A model generated the notes under the pieces. That model made no database searches and was not told where the DNA came from. It saw nothing but the letters and a program-made list of their open reading frames with translations. Shown in pieces: positions 53,115-63,037 of a stretch of 64,000 nt of DNA (positions are counted from its first letter, which is position 1; each line of letters begins with the position of its first letter). The DNA is taken from NCBI GenBank assembly GCA_030762935.1, contig CM060899.1, positions 61,554,501 through 61,618,500 of the forward strand. Direction: 5' to 3'. Source of the DNA: Hymenopus coronatus. Taxonomy: Eukaryota > Arthropoda > Insecta > Mantodea > Hymenopodidae. The translations under genes were made by a program, and so were the position numbers.

Positions 53115-53370
53115 GAACGAATCGCATGAGTCGAATCATACTGCATGAACGAATCACATGAATTGATTCATATTACATGAACGAATCACATGAATTGATT
53201 CATATTACATGAACGAATCACATGAATCGATTCATATTACATGAACGAATCACATGAATCGATTCATATTACATGAACGAATCACATGAATTGATTCATA
53301 TTACATGAACGAATCACATGAATCGATTCATATTACATGAACGAATCATATGAATCGATTACTGAAAATG
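53115..53370. repeat. 32-bp tandem array in hAT-like element, about 8 units
   Basis: Unit GAACGAATCACATGAATCG then ATTCATATTACAT, 32 bases, starting at 53115, 53147, 53179 and so on. Each unit holds TGAAT-GATTCA palindromes, some as perfect TGAATCGATTCA. Likely multiplied transposase binding sites (inference). The homologous array in copy 2 is at 60393-60510 with about four units. Confidence 0.92.
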
Positions 53371-53398
53371 AATCGCTCGATCCAACTCTACCCTTCAG

Positions 53399-53693
53399 TA
53401 CTGGATAACGATATTTGCCAAAGCACTGTGGAGGCCGGACAAGTGGCTGGCTAAGACCGGTTGCCGCTCGCCCATGCAAATGACCCTACGTGGGTGCCCG
53501 CCACTTCGGCACTAGGTAGCTTTCACTGCAGACTGACCGCATTGTTCTGTCTCTATTGTTTACACCGCCCTGAGATGCAACCCGATATATCTCACTCTCT
53601 AATAAGCAGCTAAACAGTATACCACTAGAGGGAAATAAAACCTGATGTTGCATTCGCTTGCGCTTCCCTGCTCGTTCTTCTACAAACTATTCA
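53399..53693. other. Unassigned GC-richer region
   Basis: GC-richer than its neighbours (GGCCGGACAAGTGGCTGG, CCCTACGTGGGTGCCCGCC). Nothing recognised. Confidence 0.3.
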
Positions 53694-54407
53694 TAAAAAT
53701 CTGATGTGTTACACTCACATGACTTTCTCTAGCTGCCCTACAAAAGATTATTCTTCTTTGTACACAATGCTAATCGAGATAAATATTAGCAGAATGTTCT
53801 TATTACTTAGTTCCTAAAAGTAGAAGGGCATAAGGGAATGCACTATGCTAAAATGATTGTCAAATGTTTTAAAAGCTGTCGTTATGCGATTGTCATTGCA
53901 AATCACTTTTTTGCTTGGCCAGGATTAGAACAAAAGAAAAGCGGACACTTCCTGTCAGAAAAGTTTAAGTACTTCACAATTGAAACCAATAACAAGGAAT
54001 ATCTCAGAAACGGTGACCTGCACAACAAAAACGTAAAGGACATAAATTGTGTGTTTTGTCGCGATGTACAATTTTTGTGGAGTGAGTTTTTTTTTTCTAT
54101 CTCTTGCAGTTTAGCAGTTAAGCAAAATTCATCCAGAATAAAGAGGTCATTAGAGGCTATTCCCCAAAAATTCGAGATATACGTTTTATTTCGGACTTAA
54201 ATAGCTTTAATTACGGGATTTAAATCAAAATCGTTACAGCCATTTTTAAGAAAATCAACATTTTGGAAATTTTTTCCATGTAAAGGGTAGTTTGTGTTAG
54301 GGGGATTTTTTTGAAAATCTTGGTGTCGCATCCTTGGAAGATACTAAACCTAAATACTAAGTTTGGTATTTAACGGTCTTTTCGTTTCGGGGCTATGCTG
54401 TCCACAG

Positions 54408-54469
<62 letters not shown>

Positions 54470-54539
54470 ACCTTTTTTTTAAAATGCTTTTTTCACACTC
54501 AGGGGACCCCAAAACATATATTTCCGGTGAAAGTAAAAA
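53694..54539 (-). mobile_element. HINE-like copy 44, hairpin deleted
   Basis: AAAAATCTGATGTGTTACACTCACATGAC (tail B), body B, (CA)n of about 30 units at 54410-54470, ATATATTTCCGGTGA joined directly to AAGTAAAAAT: the whole hairpin and block between are missing although the extreme A-rich end remains. Joined to copy 45. Confidence 0.87.
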
Positions 54540-54718
54540 TCTGTGTTCCATTCACATTACTTTCTTAAAAACAACGTGGTCTTAAAAAACTCATTCTTCT
54601 TCCTACTTCATGTTAAACGAGGTACACTAACAGAAATTGCCTTATTATTTAATTCCTTATAAATAGAAGGCAAATAAAAGAATACCCAAGGCTAAAGCGA
54701 TTGTCAAACCTTTTTAAC
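54536..54718 (-). mobile_element. HINE-like copy 45, tail fragment
   Basis: AAAAATCTGTGTTCCATTCACATTAC to AAAGCGATTGTCAAACC, then breaks and meets copy 46 head-on. Confidence 0.8.
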
Positions 54719-54722
54719 CTCT

Positions 54723-55742
54723 TTTTTACTTTCTCTACACGTACTATGTACATAGCGTATAGAGAATCTATTGTATTCCACCCAAAATTCGATACTGAAA
54801 TTTCACCGGAAATACATGTTTTGGAACCCCTTGAATTAAAAAAAAACATTTTTAGTAAAAGGTCCCTGTGTGTCTGTGGGCAGCATAGCTCAAAAACGAA
54901 ACGTTGGTTAAAAACCAAACTTGATATTTAAGTTCAGTATATCCTTAGCGCGGTGGTAGCGCAGCTGCTCACCAAGCGGGAGACCTGGGTTCGATCCCCA
55001 GTACCGGCGTGGGAATTTTTCTCCCGCTGGGAGACCTGGCCCAGGGTGCACTCAGCCTCGTGAGGTCCCTGGGGGAGAAGTAGCGGCTCCAGGTCACGAG
55101 AACCGCATTAACCGGCCGGGGGGCTCGAGGCGCTGACCATGTCTCACCCTCCAATTCTGCACCCCATCCATGACGTCTGTAATGGACCGAGATGGGGGAC
55201 GCAGCGGTCGGGCAGTAGGCCAAGATTCCCCGTGAGCTGTCGTGCCATGGAGTTATGTTTTATCTCCTAAGGATTCGACACGAAGATTTTCAAGGAAGTC
55301 CCCCCATCCTCAACTACCTTTTACATAGAAAAGACTTCGAAAATTTTGGTTTTCTCAAACATTGATCTTTGCATAAGGGTTAAACCATAAGAGATAGGCA
55401 AAAACTTAATACAAAAAAACCATCTCGTTAAAACACAACTTTTTCTTGCAGAGGTTACCATTTTCGAGATTTCCTTGTTATTGGCTTCAATTTTAAACTA
55501 CCTAAATTTTCTCAAGCGGGACCTTGCAAAGCGAACCGAACATTAATTGTTTCACATAGCGCGCAGCTTTTAAAGAATTTTGCAGTCGTTTTATCCTAAT
55601 GTATTCTCTTATTTCCCTTCCATTTTACAAGGAAGCAAGTAATAAGACCAATTCTGCTAATATTAATTTGATTAGCATGATGTAGATATAAGAATAGTCT
55701 TTTGTAAGAATAATTTGTATATGGAACACCTGGAGAAAGTTT
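54723..55742 (+). mobile_element. HINE-like copy 46, split by SINE-A
   Basis: TTTTTTACTTTCTCTACACGTACTATGTACATAGCGTATAG hairpin I, core reduced to GTCCCTGTGTGTCTGTGGGC, AAGTTCAGTAT; SINE-A; then CTCCTAAGGATTCGACACGAAG onward, a body with TTTTCTCAAGCGGGACC, and a decayed tail ATGGAACACCTGGAGAAAGTTTTTT. Confidence 0.85.
54942..55257 (+). mobile_element. SINE-A copy 3
   Basis: TCCTTAGCGCGGTGGTAGCGC head, B-box GGGTTCGATCCCC, an internal deletion of about 25 bases (GTCCCTGGGGGAGAAGTAGC) relative to copies 1 and 2, conserved CATCCATGACGTCTG and end GTCGTGCCATGGAGTTATG. Nested in copy 46 between AGTAT and TATCTCC. Confidence 0.9.
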
Positions 55743-55749
55743 TTTAATT

Positions 55750-55968
55750 TTTTTGATATACAGTTCCGGAGTCTGGTCCGGACTCCGGCGCTGTATTACT
55801 TTTTTTTTTTTTCCTTTTTCCATAAATTTCCTTTGGTTACCGTTTTCTGACAAACACACACACATGTACACATTCATACACAAACACCCATGCCCAAGGC
55901 GGGACTCAAACCGACGATCCCCTGCGCCACGAAGCACCAAAGCGAGGCGCAGTCATGGGGATCGCCAT
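55750..55968 (-). mobile_element. SINE-C copy 2
   Basis: Reverse of the 14280 family: CCGGAGTCTGGTCCGGACTCC (same inverted repeat), T-run, ACACCCATGCCCAAGGCGGG, ACTCAAACCGACGATCCCC (mutated B-box), CACGAAGCACCAAAGCGAGG. Confidence 0.82.
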
Positions 55969-56978
55969 CTTTAACCTGATTGGTCATATCGGACGGTGAA
56001 TGAAATTGATGAAATGATGCTCAAATGATCTCGGGGTCCATGAAACTTTAGTTACTTGACATTCGTCTTCTCAGGATAAGGGGAAACCCCGAAGAAGAAA
56101 AATCTGATGTGATTCATTCACATGACTTTCTCTACAACTCTGCAACAAATTATTGTTAAAAAGCTTATGCTTCTATTTACTTCATGCTGATCGAGAAAAA
56201 ATTAGCAGAAGTAGTCTTATTACTTGCTTCCTTGTGAGTAGAAGTGAAATAAGGGAGTATCATAGGATAAAGTGATAGTCAAAAGCTGGTTGCTATGTGA
56301 TTGAAGTTCCTTTGTTTGTATGGACACAAGTTGACAAATTCCTGTATTAGAAAACTGTGTTTTTCAAAGCTGAAACAAAAAACAAGGAATATCTCAAAAA
56401 TGATCAACTCCACGAAAAAAATGTATATAACATAAATTGTGTGTTTTAATGTGCTCTTTTTTTTTTGTGGTAAGAATTTGTCCATCTCTTACGGTTTAGA
56501 AGTAATGCAAAATTTCGTAAAATTCATCCAGAATAAAGTAGTCTTCAGAGGCTATTCCCAGAAAAATCAAGACATACATGTTATTTATCAGATAAATATC
56601 TTTAATATACGATATTTTCATCAAAATCATTACAGCCATTTTTGAGAAAATCAAAATGCTCGAAAAGAGTTTCATGTAAAGGGTAGTTGGGGTTGGGGGT
56701 ATTTTCTTGACAATTTTCGTATCGCCTCCTTGCAAGATACCAAACTTAAATACCAAGTTTGGTTTTTAACGGTCTTTTCGTTTTTGAGCTATGCTGTCCA
56801 CAGACACACACACACATGTATTTGCAGTTAAATCTCGGTGTCGAATTTTTTGGTTGCATTACAATACCTTCTCTATACACTATGTACATAGTACGTGTAG
56901 AGAAAGTAAAAACGCATCCGAGTAACTCGCCCTAAGCGAGATTCGAACTCGCGAACTACACAGGCGGGCTAGGTAGAT
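55969..56978 (-). mobile_element. SINE-D copy 2, split by HINE-like copy 47
   Basis: 55969-56097 has ACCTGATTGGTCATATCGG, ATGATCTCGGGGTCCATG, TTCGTCTTCTCAGGATAAGG; 56913-56978 has CGCATCCGAGTAACTCGC and AAGCGAGATTCGAACTCGCG with the tRNA-like head. The uninterrupted 28406 copy shows that these are adjacent parts of one SINE. Confidence 0.85.
56098..56912 (-). mobile_element. HINE-like copy 47, inserted in SINE-D
   Basis: AAAAATCTGATGTGATTCATTCACATGAC (tail A), body A, ACACACACAC microsatellite, hairpin I (TATACACTATGTACATAGTACGTG) and TAGAGAAAGTAAAAA. The SINE flanks put the insertion in an A-run: GAAGAAG-[element]-CGCATCC. This is the best boundary evidence for the family, to within the A-run. 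Confidence 0.92.
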
Positions 56979-57267
56979 AAAGTTGTGTGAACGATAATGT
57001 CGCTATAAATAATGACAATAGTGGAGTCTAGTTTGTTGATCTAGTTCTCAGCAGGCTAGAGGCGAGCTGTTCTACTGACACTCGGGTGGAACACCAGGAG
57101 TTCACTTTCCATATAATGGAGTCATGGAGCCCGAACATGAGCTCTTCTTTAGGGAGGAGTTGTTTAACCGGAGTATCGTGTTTCTGAGACGGGCAAGGTC
57201 CTCTTAATCCAGGTGGCATGTTCGGTATTACACGCCTAACGGAGCCATGTCGGAAAATGTGAAACAA
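56979..57267. other. Unassigned region with an 85-codon minus-strand frame
   Basis: Frame 57028-57285 (-) encodes FRHGSVRRVIPNMPPGL, LLPKEELMFGLHDSIIW and similar sequence. Composition is protein-like, but I recognise no family and see no flanking exons. Confidence 0.3.
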
Positions 57268-57375
57268 ACACTTTTCTTTGGTCATTCATGGCTTATACTA
57301 AGCCTTTGCTGCACTGAGAAAAGGCTCTCTAGTAAATCGGATATGAAACGGTTTGTTACTTTCTTTACAGAGTAG
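57268..57375 (+). repeat. Dispersed repeat U, copy 1, with HINE-like stub
   Basis: TTTGGTCATTCATGGCTTA, CTAAGCCTTTGCTGCACT and CTCTCTAGTAAATCGGATATG match 58258-58348. Both copies lead into TTACTTTCT-TACA, the start of a HINE-like hairpin end, here cut off after about 20 bases by mariner M4. Confidence 0.65.
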
Positions 57376-57385
57376 CTACAGAATC

Positions 57386-57821
57386 AACCTCCGATAGGCT
57401 ATAAATAAAAGACAAGTTCACAGAAAACAATTATTTTATTACTAAAATTTGTTTTGAAGATCTTCGTACTTTACGACGTTTGCCGAGAGCCATTCAAAAC
57501 AAACGAAGAGGAATGCTGACTTCAGGAATTGTGTTGATCCATGACAACGCTCGTCCACACGCTGCTGGCACAACCCATCGGCTCCTTGAACAATTTCAAT
57601 GGGACGTTTTCGATCATTCGCCGTACAGTCCTGACCTGGCACTCAGCGACTTTTACCTTTTCCCTGAACTGAAGACGTGGCTAGGAGGGCAGCACTTTGA
57701 AACCAACGAAGATCTTCAAAACAACGTTCTATGCTCATTTGAAATCATTGGTGGCAACATTTTTTGAAGCGGGTATTGCAAAGCTTGTGCACAGGTACGA
57801 TAAATGTCTCAATATTTTGGT
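57386..57821 (+). mobile_element. Fold-back mariner element M4
   Basis: The left arm CCTCCGATAGGC..ACTAAAA is joined to TTTGTTTTGAAGATCTTCG and then the transposase C-terminal half on the plus strand. The right end is truncated at TGTCTCAATATTTTGG, where repeat R begins. Shares the GAAGATCTTC join with M1 and M2. Confidence 0.85.
57480..57767 (+). pseudogene. Mariner transposase C-terminal fragment (best preserved)
   Basis: A continuous 95-codon frame: AIQNKRRGMLTSGIVL, IHDNARPHAAGTTHRLLEQF, SPYSPDLALSDFYLFPEL, WLGGQHFETNEDLQNNV, then a one-base insertion shifts the frame before the final helix. The two Asp residues (HDN and LSD) are separated by 34 residues, the mariner D34D spacing. The N-terminal DNA-binding domains and first catalytic Asp are replaced by the inverted arm. 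Confidence 0.88.
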
Positions 57822-57824
57822 ACT

Positions 57825-58120
57825 GTAAGCTAAATTTACAATTCATTTATTAATTGCCATGTCAACAAGCACTGTAAGTGCTTACAGTAAGGTTTTGAGA
57901 GGTCATTAATACTTACAGTACAATTAGGAAATGACGTAACACTCAAGACATGTGCTCCTTCAAGTAAAGAATCTATTCCAAAATTTATTAACAAAAGAGT
58001 TTATAAGAAGGCTTTGTCCATATACTTTAGATATCCTTTCATTTCTCCACATCGAAAATTAATTTTTCTTAATGTTCAATAAAATATTGAAAAGAAATTT
58101 TGATTTATAATTTTTTTTAC
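57825..58120. repeat. Dispersed repeat R, copy 2 (continuous)
   Basis: Uninterrupted version of the repeat at 26166-28306. Contains the palindrome CTGTAAGTGCTTACAG. No frame with a recognisable product; probably a non-autonomous transposon of unknown class. Confidence 0.75.
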
Positions 58121-58257
58121 AGTTTTTTCAAGTATTTCAAAAAGTAATTGGCTAACTACGAACTGTAAGTTACTTATCAGATCTCGAATGCTCTGCCCTG
58201 GGGCCTCGTATTTCCAATGTGCGTTCTCGACCTACAGTTCTTAGTACGGAATATATT

Positions 58258-58348
58258 ATTCTTTGGTCAAGCATGGCTTACACTAAGCCTTTGCTGCACT
58301 CAGAACAGGCTCTCTAGTAAATCGGATATGAAACAGTTTATTACTTTC
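58258..58348 (+). repeat. Dispersed repeat U, copy 2
   Basis: TTTGGTCAAGCATGGCTTAC, CTAAGCCTTTGCTGCACTC and AAATCGGATATGAAACAGTTT, followed at once by the head of a HINE-like copy. Confidence 0.65.
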
Positions 58349-58543
58349 TCTACATAGAGACGGTATTATATTCCACCCAAAAATTCCATATCGAGATTTT
58401 ACCGTAAATACATGCCTTGAGGTCCCATGAACCTAAAACATATATTTTTAAAAAATGCCCATCTCTCTCTCTCTGTATCTGTGTAAACAATATAACTCAA
58501 AAACGAAATACCATACATGATATTTAAGTTGAGTATCATCCAA
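58349..58543 (+). mobile_element. HINE-like copy 50, head only
   Basis: TTACTTTCTCTACATAGAGACGG (hairpin collapsed to CTCTACATAGAG), CACCCAAAAATTCCATATCG, a CT repeat (58467-58477) in place of GT, CAATATAACTCAAAAACGAAA, and a break at TATCATCCAAGATC before repeat S. Confidence 0.8.
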
Positions 58544-58544
58544 G

Positions 58545-58855
58545 ATCATTTTCACACGACCGGAGCGAAGCGACGGGAGTCAACTGTCCTAAGAGATGAA
58601 AACACGAGTTGTATTTGCTAAGACAATTCAGCGAAATAGACTGTTAATAATTTATAACATATAGGAAGGGAGATCTTATCAGGTTATGATTGTAACACTT
58701 ACATTAGTTCTCAATGGTAGATGATGCATTTCACCATGTTTATTTACCGAATGTTTTTTTTTACTTTCTTTCTTTCTTCCTTCCTTCCCTCCGACCGTGT
58801 TTACACCCGATGTACGAACATCGATAGCAAGAATAGAAATAGGGAACAATAATGT
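58545..58855 (+). repeat. Dispersed repeat S, copy 2
   Basis: Same order as 16664-16960, with an extra AGTCAACTGTCCTAAGAGATG and a longer CTTT/CTTCC tract (58757-58788). Followed directly by mariner M5. Confidence 0.7.
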
Positions 58856-58857
58856 TG

Positions 58858-59434
58858 CCGCCAATGCTTTCAAATGAGCATTGACGTTGTTTTAAACATC
58901 TTTACGACGTTTGCGGAGAGCCATTCAAAACAAACGAAGAGGAATACTGACTTCAGGAATTGTGTTGATCCATGACACACTGCTGGCACAACTCATCGGC
59001 TCCTTGAACAATTTCAATGGGACGTTTTCGATCATCCGCCGTACAGGCCTGACTTAGCACCCAGCAATAATCTTCTTTAAGTCATATTTCAATAATCACC
59101 CAGGAAAAGCTTTACTAAACCGAATTAATAAATAGATTCCTGCTGTAACTAAAGTTGAAGAATGAAATAATGGAGATACAGGACTTTCACCTGAACTGAA
59201 GTAGTGGCTAGGAGGGCAGCACTTTCAAACCAACGAAGACCTTCAAAACAACGTCAATGCTCATTTGAAATCATTGGCGGCAACATTTTTTGAAGCAAAG
59301 CTTGTGCAGAGATACGATAAATGTCTCAATCTTTTCGGTGGTTATGTTGAAAAGTTACCATAAGTTCTATGAATTTGACTTTTATTTATAGCCTATCGGA
59401 GGTGGAAAAAAAAACGGTCCTCGTGCATAACTTT
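58858..59434. mobile_element. Fold-back mariner element M5, decayed
   Basis: The left arm remnant ATGTTGCCGCCAATGCTTTC..GTTGTTTTAAACATCTTT (decayed GAAGATCTT join) precedes plus-strand transposase C-terminal sequence. About 115 bases of foreign sequence (59069-59181) interrupt it between CACCCAG and GGACTTTCACC. The end is at GCCTATCGGAGGTGGAAAAA..ACGGTCCTCG. Confidence 0.8.
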
Positions 59435-59887
59435 CATCATTTCTGTGCTCCCATTACTGCTACACCGTACAGTCGTTTTCTTCTTTGGACCTCAGGAGTG
59501 ATAGTTTTATTAAGGAAATAAAATGTGAAACCTCTATGTGGTTATAGTAATATAACCACTGAATGAAAAGCTGTGGAATCCATGAGTTGTCACGGTCTGT
59601 TAGGAATTGGACAAAAACTACACAGTGACATACTTGAGTAGATCGTCTTCAAGGCCGAGACTTCTGCCATCTAGCTGTATATGGAAGGCAGTTGACAATG
59701 ACCCATATACCTCACATGGGCAGTTCATCCGTCCATCACTCTTCAAGAGAACTGATGAAGGGTGTCTAGGAAAAACACGGGATATCCATTAATTCCTATT
59801 CTGAAAAGAAGAGTATTTTAATATGGCTGCAGAGCCATTATTTACTGTAGTAATTGTCAAAGTAGATCATATCTACTTTGAAACCAG
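59435..59887. other. Unassigned region
   Basis: No recognised repeat or gene; a 61-codon frame (59607-59792 +) has no identifiable product. Imperfect inverted repeat AAGTAGATCATATCTACTTT at 59860-59879. Confidence 0.3.
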
Positions 59888-60540
59888 GTTAGAATTTACA
59901 ACTGCTTATGAATATTGGAGTATCTTAAATATAATATATGTATGCTCAGCTAAATCGTCACTATATTAGCAAGATATATAATTTCAGAGTTTTACGACAA
60001 ATAAAGCAAGTATGCTGCAATATAATAGGTATAGAAACCTATCTCAAATATTACTGAGGAAACTAATAAGTATTCTGGCTACTAGCGAATATAAATCATG
60101 ACCTAGTGACGCGCAACCGCGACATTGATGAATAATACGTACTCTGCGTATTGACATTACATAAATACCGCCATGTAGTTGAAGTTTAGGTGTCAGTTTT
60201 AGACTTAAACAAACTTTTATGTTTTTTTTTTTTTCCAGTAATGGAGGAAATTTTACCAAATATGTTTGCAATAGATGGAAAAGGGTGGTACGTTTTTTAT
60301 ATGCATTCTTGTTTTTATGCTAAAGGAGCTACCATATGACTATCATCCTAGTGTCAAACACAGAAAAGGCAAGGCGACGATTAATGAATCGTGAACGAAT
60401 CGTATGAATCGATTCATATTGGATGAACGAATCGTATGAATTGGTTTATATTGGATGAACGAATCGTATGAATCGATTCATGTTGGACGAACGAATCGTA
60501 TGAATCGATTACTGGAAATGAATCGCTCGACCCAATTCTA
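59888..60540. mobile_element. hAT-like non-autonomous element, copy 2 (left end missing)
   Basis: Matches copy 1 from AATTTACAACTG through CAGTATCTTAAATATAATATATG, AATTTTACCAAATATG-TTTGCAATA, GCTAAAGGAGCTACCATATGA, the 32-bp array (60393-60510) and the right terminus GCTCGACCCAATTCTA at 60540, followed by CTGTACAG. The left terminus is not found, so no target duplication can be verified. Confidence 0.78.
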
Positions 60541-60997
60541 CTGTACAGGTGGGCGGAGAAGGTATTACATGTGTAAGTGGCGCTCCCCGGTACAGGACCT
60601 TGGCCGGCTTATACTTAAAACCCTTCTGAAACGGAAAGTGACCCGATCAGACCATTTTTAGGGTTCAAAAAGAGTGCGAGTAAAAGAGGACCTTGGTAAT
60701 ATTAGTTGTGGCTCGATTTAACACAAGAGTGAGTAGATAATACCGCCTGGCTTGCGCTGAGCTCTAATGCTAACTGGCGCAACAGATCTGGACATGTGAA
60801 AATCTTAATGAGAGCTAGGAAGCGAGTTGTACTTTCAGATAAGCAGTTCACCAGTCGATTCATGCATGCTGGAAGAGTGCCTGTCACAGTCAATGTCAAA
60901 TATCTGTCACCTCTTATGCACTGCACTGATAAACGCGTGTTTTCATGTGTAAATTCATATCTACAAAACATCTATACAAATGACCTTCTATATAAAC
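60541..60997. other. Unassigned region
   Basis: Contains overlapping frames on both strands (60702-60971 -, 60796-61239 +). The latter overlaps a transposase relic on the opposite strand and is not credible as a gene. Nothing recognised left of it. Confidence 0.3.
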
Positions 60998-61493
60998 AAT
61001 GTCAATCTTCTGCCTCCAATTCTTCCACACCTGACAGTCCTTTGTCTTCGCTCACGTCATTGTCATCATCAAGGCTATCGCTACTTTCTGCACCATTATC
61101 CTGGATTAGAATTCTTTTTTATTTTCTACAATTCTTTCTAATGATTTTCAATGTTCTCAACATGTCGACATACATTTTCCCATTCTGGCCTGCCAATTTC
61201 TGCAATTCGCTGGCAACACAACTCTTCCACATATTTTAACTTAAAAGTGATATATTAAGTTTTATTTTTCTTTCTTTATCTTTGTGAGCCCTGGAAACGG
61301 AACTCAGTGAAATATCAGTTGTCTTGGCTACTCTTTCATTCACTTTCTACAGGTTTTTGAAGAACTCGGGGAACATACATTTTCTTCCTTCATCTCTGCC
61401 TCTTGTTTGTTGAAGTAAAGGGCGTTTACAATTATTTCTCTGCTATGACTAAGTATTACCTTGCCACTTAACTTTGAAAACGTAGGAGCCATG
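60998..61493 (-). pseudogene. Internally deleted DDE transposase (N- and C-terminal parts fused)
   Basis: From 61493 downward: MAPTFSKLSGKVILSHSREI, then VNERVAKTTDISLSSVSRA (the helix-turn-helix region homologous to 15600-16015). After a short junction near 61245 comes YVEELCCQRIAEIGRPEWEN, VCRHVENIENH, and a Ser/Asp/Glu-rich end (ESSDSLDDDNDVSEDKG, VEELEAED). The 'W--C--HVE-IE' motif plus an acidic tail is typical of the C-terminus of the same transposase family. The whole catalytic core between the parts is missing. Confidence 0.6.
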
Positions 61494-62149
61494 TTTAAAA
61501 AAATAAAATAAATAAAATGAACACTATTTACTGTCCACTTTGAATACAAACATATGCGGAACACTTTCGATACAGACTGTACAAAGTTTGCTCGCTGTGA
61601 CTTTAAGTAAGCAAAGTGTAATAGCACAAACTCAGTTAAGCTAGGCTCGGTAGCTGGGTTGGCGGTCAGGGTCACGATTCCAGAAGTTTTGCGCCGGCAA
61701 TATACATTGTTGGCAGACATCCATCACTCCTTTGTTGTGCAACTGATTCTCGTGGAAGTGTTCCAGATTGTTCATCACTTGTGTCCACCACGCACCACGA
61801 AGTGCTCACGCCAATAAATACTTCAAGCACGTGGCTATAGAAGCGGAATCAGGTAGACTTTATGTTCGATATTCTGCTATTATTCAGTCTTTAAAGGTTC
61901 CAGATCAGTCGCTAAGATATATTCACATTCGCTTGGTTTTAATGGTTGTTTAGACTATATGGAACAAACGCTTCAACTTGACAGCGACGCTACGTTTCCA
62001 GCATGCGGCATTGCAAATTCTAGTTCAATTTTAGATTTGACTCTGCTATTGGTCGATTGATCAACATGGCTGCCCATGCGCAAGCAGACAAAACGAACTG
62101 AAGATTGTGTATTTCGCAATGGAAGGCAGACCCGATTTTCAGAAAGTCA
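61494..62149. other. Unassigned region
   Basis: Begins with an A/T run (61499-61520) that may belong to the 5' flank of the DDE relic. GACTTTAAGTAAGCAAAGTG at 61601-61620 is an ordinary AT-rich stretch. No gene found. Confidence 0.3.
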
Positions 62150-63037
62150 ATTTTTACTTTCTCTAGCCCCATATGTACAATGTACATAGGGATAGAGAAG
62201 GTATTGTAATGCACCCAAAAATTCGATACCGAGATTTCACCGGGAATGTATGTTTTGGGGTCCCCTGAGTCCGAAAAAAGAATTTTTAAAAAAAGGTCCG
62301 TGTGTGTCTGTGGACAGCATACCCCAAAACAAAAAGACAGTTTAATACCAAACTTGGTATTTAGGTTTCGTATCTTCCAAGGATGCGACACAAAGATTTT
62401 CAAAAAAATCCCCCCACCACAAACTACCCTTTACATGGAAAAAAATTCGAAAATTTTGATTTTCCTAAAAATGGCTCTAACGATTTTGATTAAAATCCCG
62501 TATATTAAAACTATTTATGTCCGAAATAAAATGTATATATCGAATTTTTTGGGAATAACCTCTGAAGACCTCTTTATTCTTGATGAATTTTGCTGAATTT
62601 TGGTTAACTGCTAAACCGTAAGAGATAAAAAAAAAAAAAAAACGTACTACACAAAAAATGTACCTTAATACAAAACACACAATTTTTGTCCTTTACGTTT
62701 TTGTTGTAGAGATAGCCGTTTTCTAGGTATTCCTTGTTATTGGTTTCAATTCGAAGTACTTAAACTTTTTTCACACACGAAGTGTCTGTTTTTCTTTTGT
62801 TCTACTCCTGGCCAAGCAAAGATTTGCAATGACAATCGCATAACGATATCTTTTAAAACATTTGACAATCACTTTAGCATAGCGCATTCCCTCATTCCCT
62901 TCTTATAAGGAACTAAGTAATAACATTCTGCTAACATTCATCTTGATTAGCATTGTGTACAAAGAAGAATAATCTTTTGTAAGAGTTTTGTAGAGCCGCT
63001 AGAGAAAGTCATGTGAGTGTAACATATCCGATTTTTA
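62150..63037 (+). mobile_element. HINE-like copy 48 (complete)
   Basis: TTTTTACTTTCTCTAGCCCCATATGTACAATGTACATAGGGATAG (hairpin II), a nearly repeat-free core GTCCGTGTGTGTCTGTGGACAGC, body B (GACAATCGCATAACGATATC), tail B (GTGAGTGTAACATATCCGATTTTT). Together with copy 5 it is a good example of the II/B/B form. Confidence 0.9.

Larger units (their letters stand above)
51202..53390. mobile_element. hAT-like non-autonomous element, copy 1
   Basis: The left terminus TAGACATGGGGCGATTCATG and the reversed right terminus TAGAGTTGGATCGAGCGATTCA form short imperfect TIRs. They are flanked by CCCTACAG (51194-51201) and CCCTTCAG (53391-53398), an 8-base duplication with one mismatch, the hAT signature. 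Subterminal GAATCGATTC-type palindromes lie at both sides (51215-51420 and 53115-53370). No transposase frame. It contains SINE-E copy 2 and HINE-like copy 43. A partial copy is at 59888-60540. Confidence 0.78.

Noticed and set aside
53115..53370. CRISPR-like array of 32-bp units
   Set aside because: Units are directly contiguous with no spacers, lie in a eukaryotic hAT-like element, and recur in its second copy.
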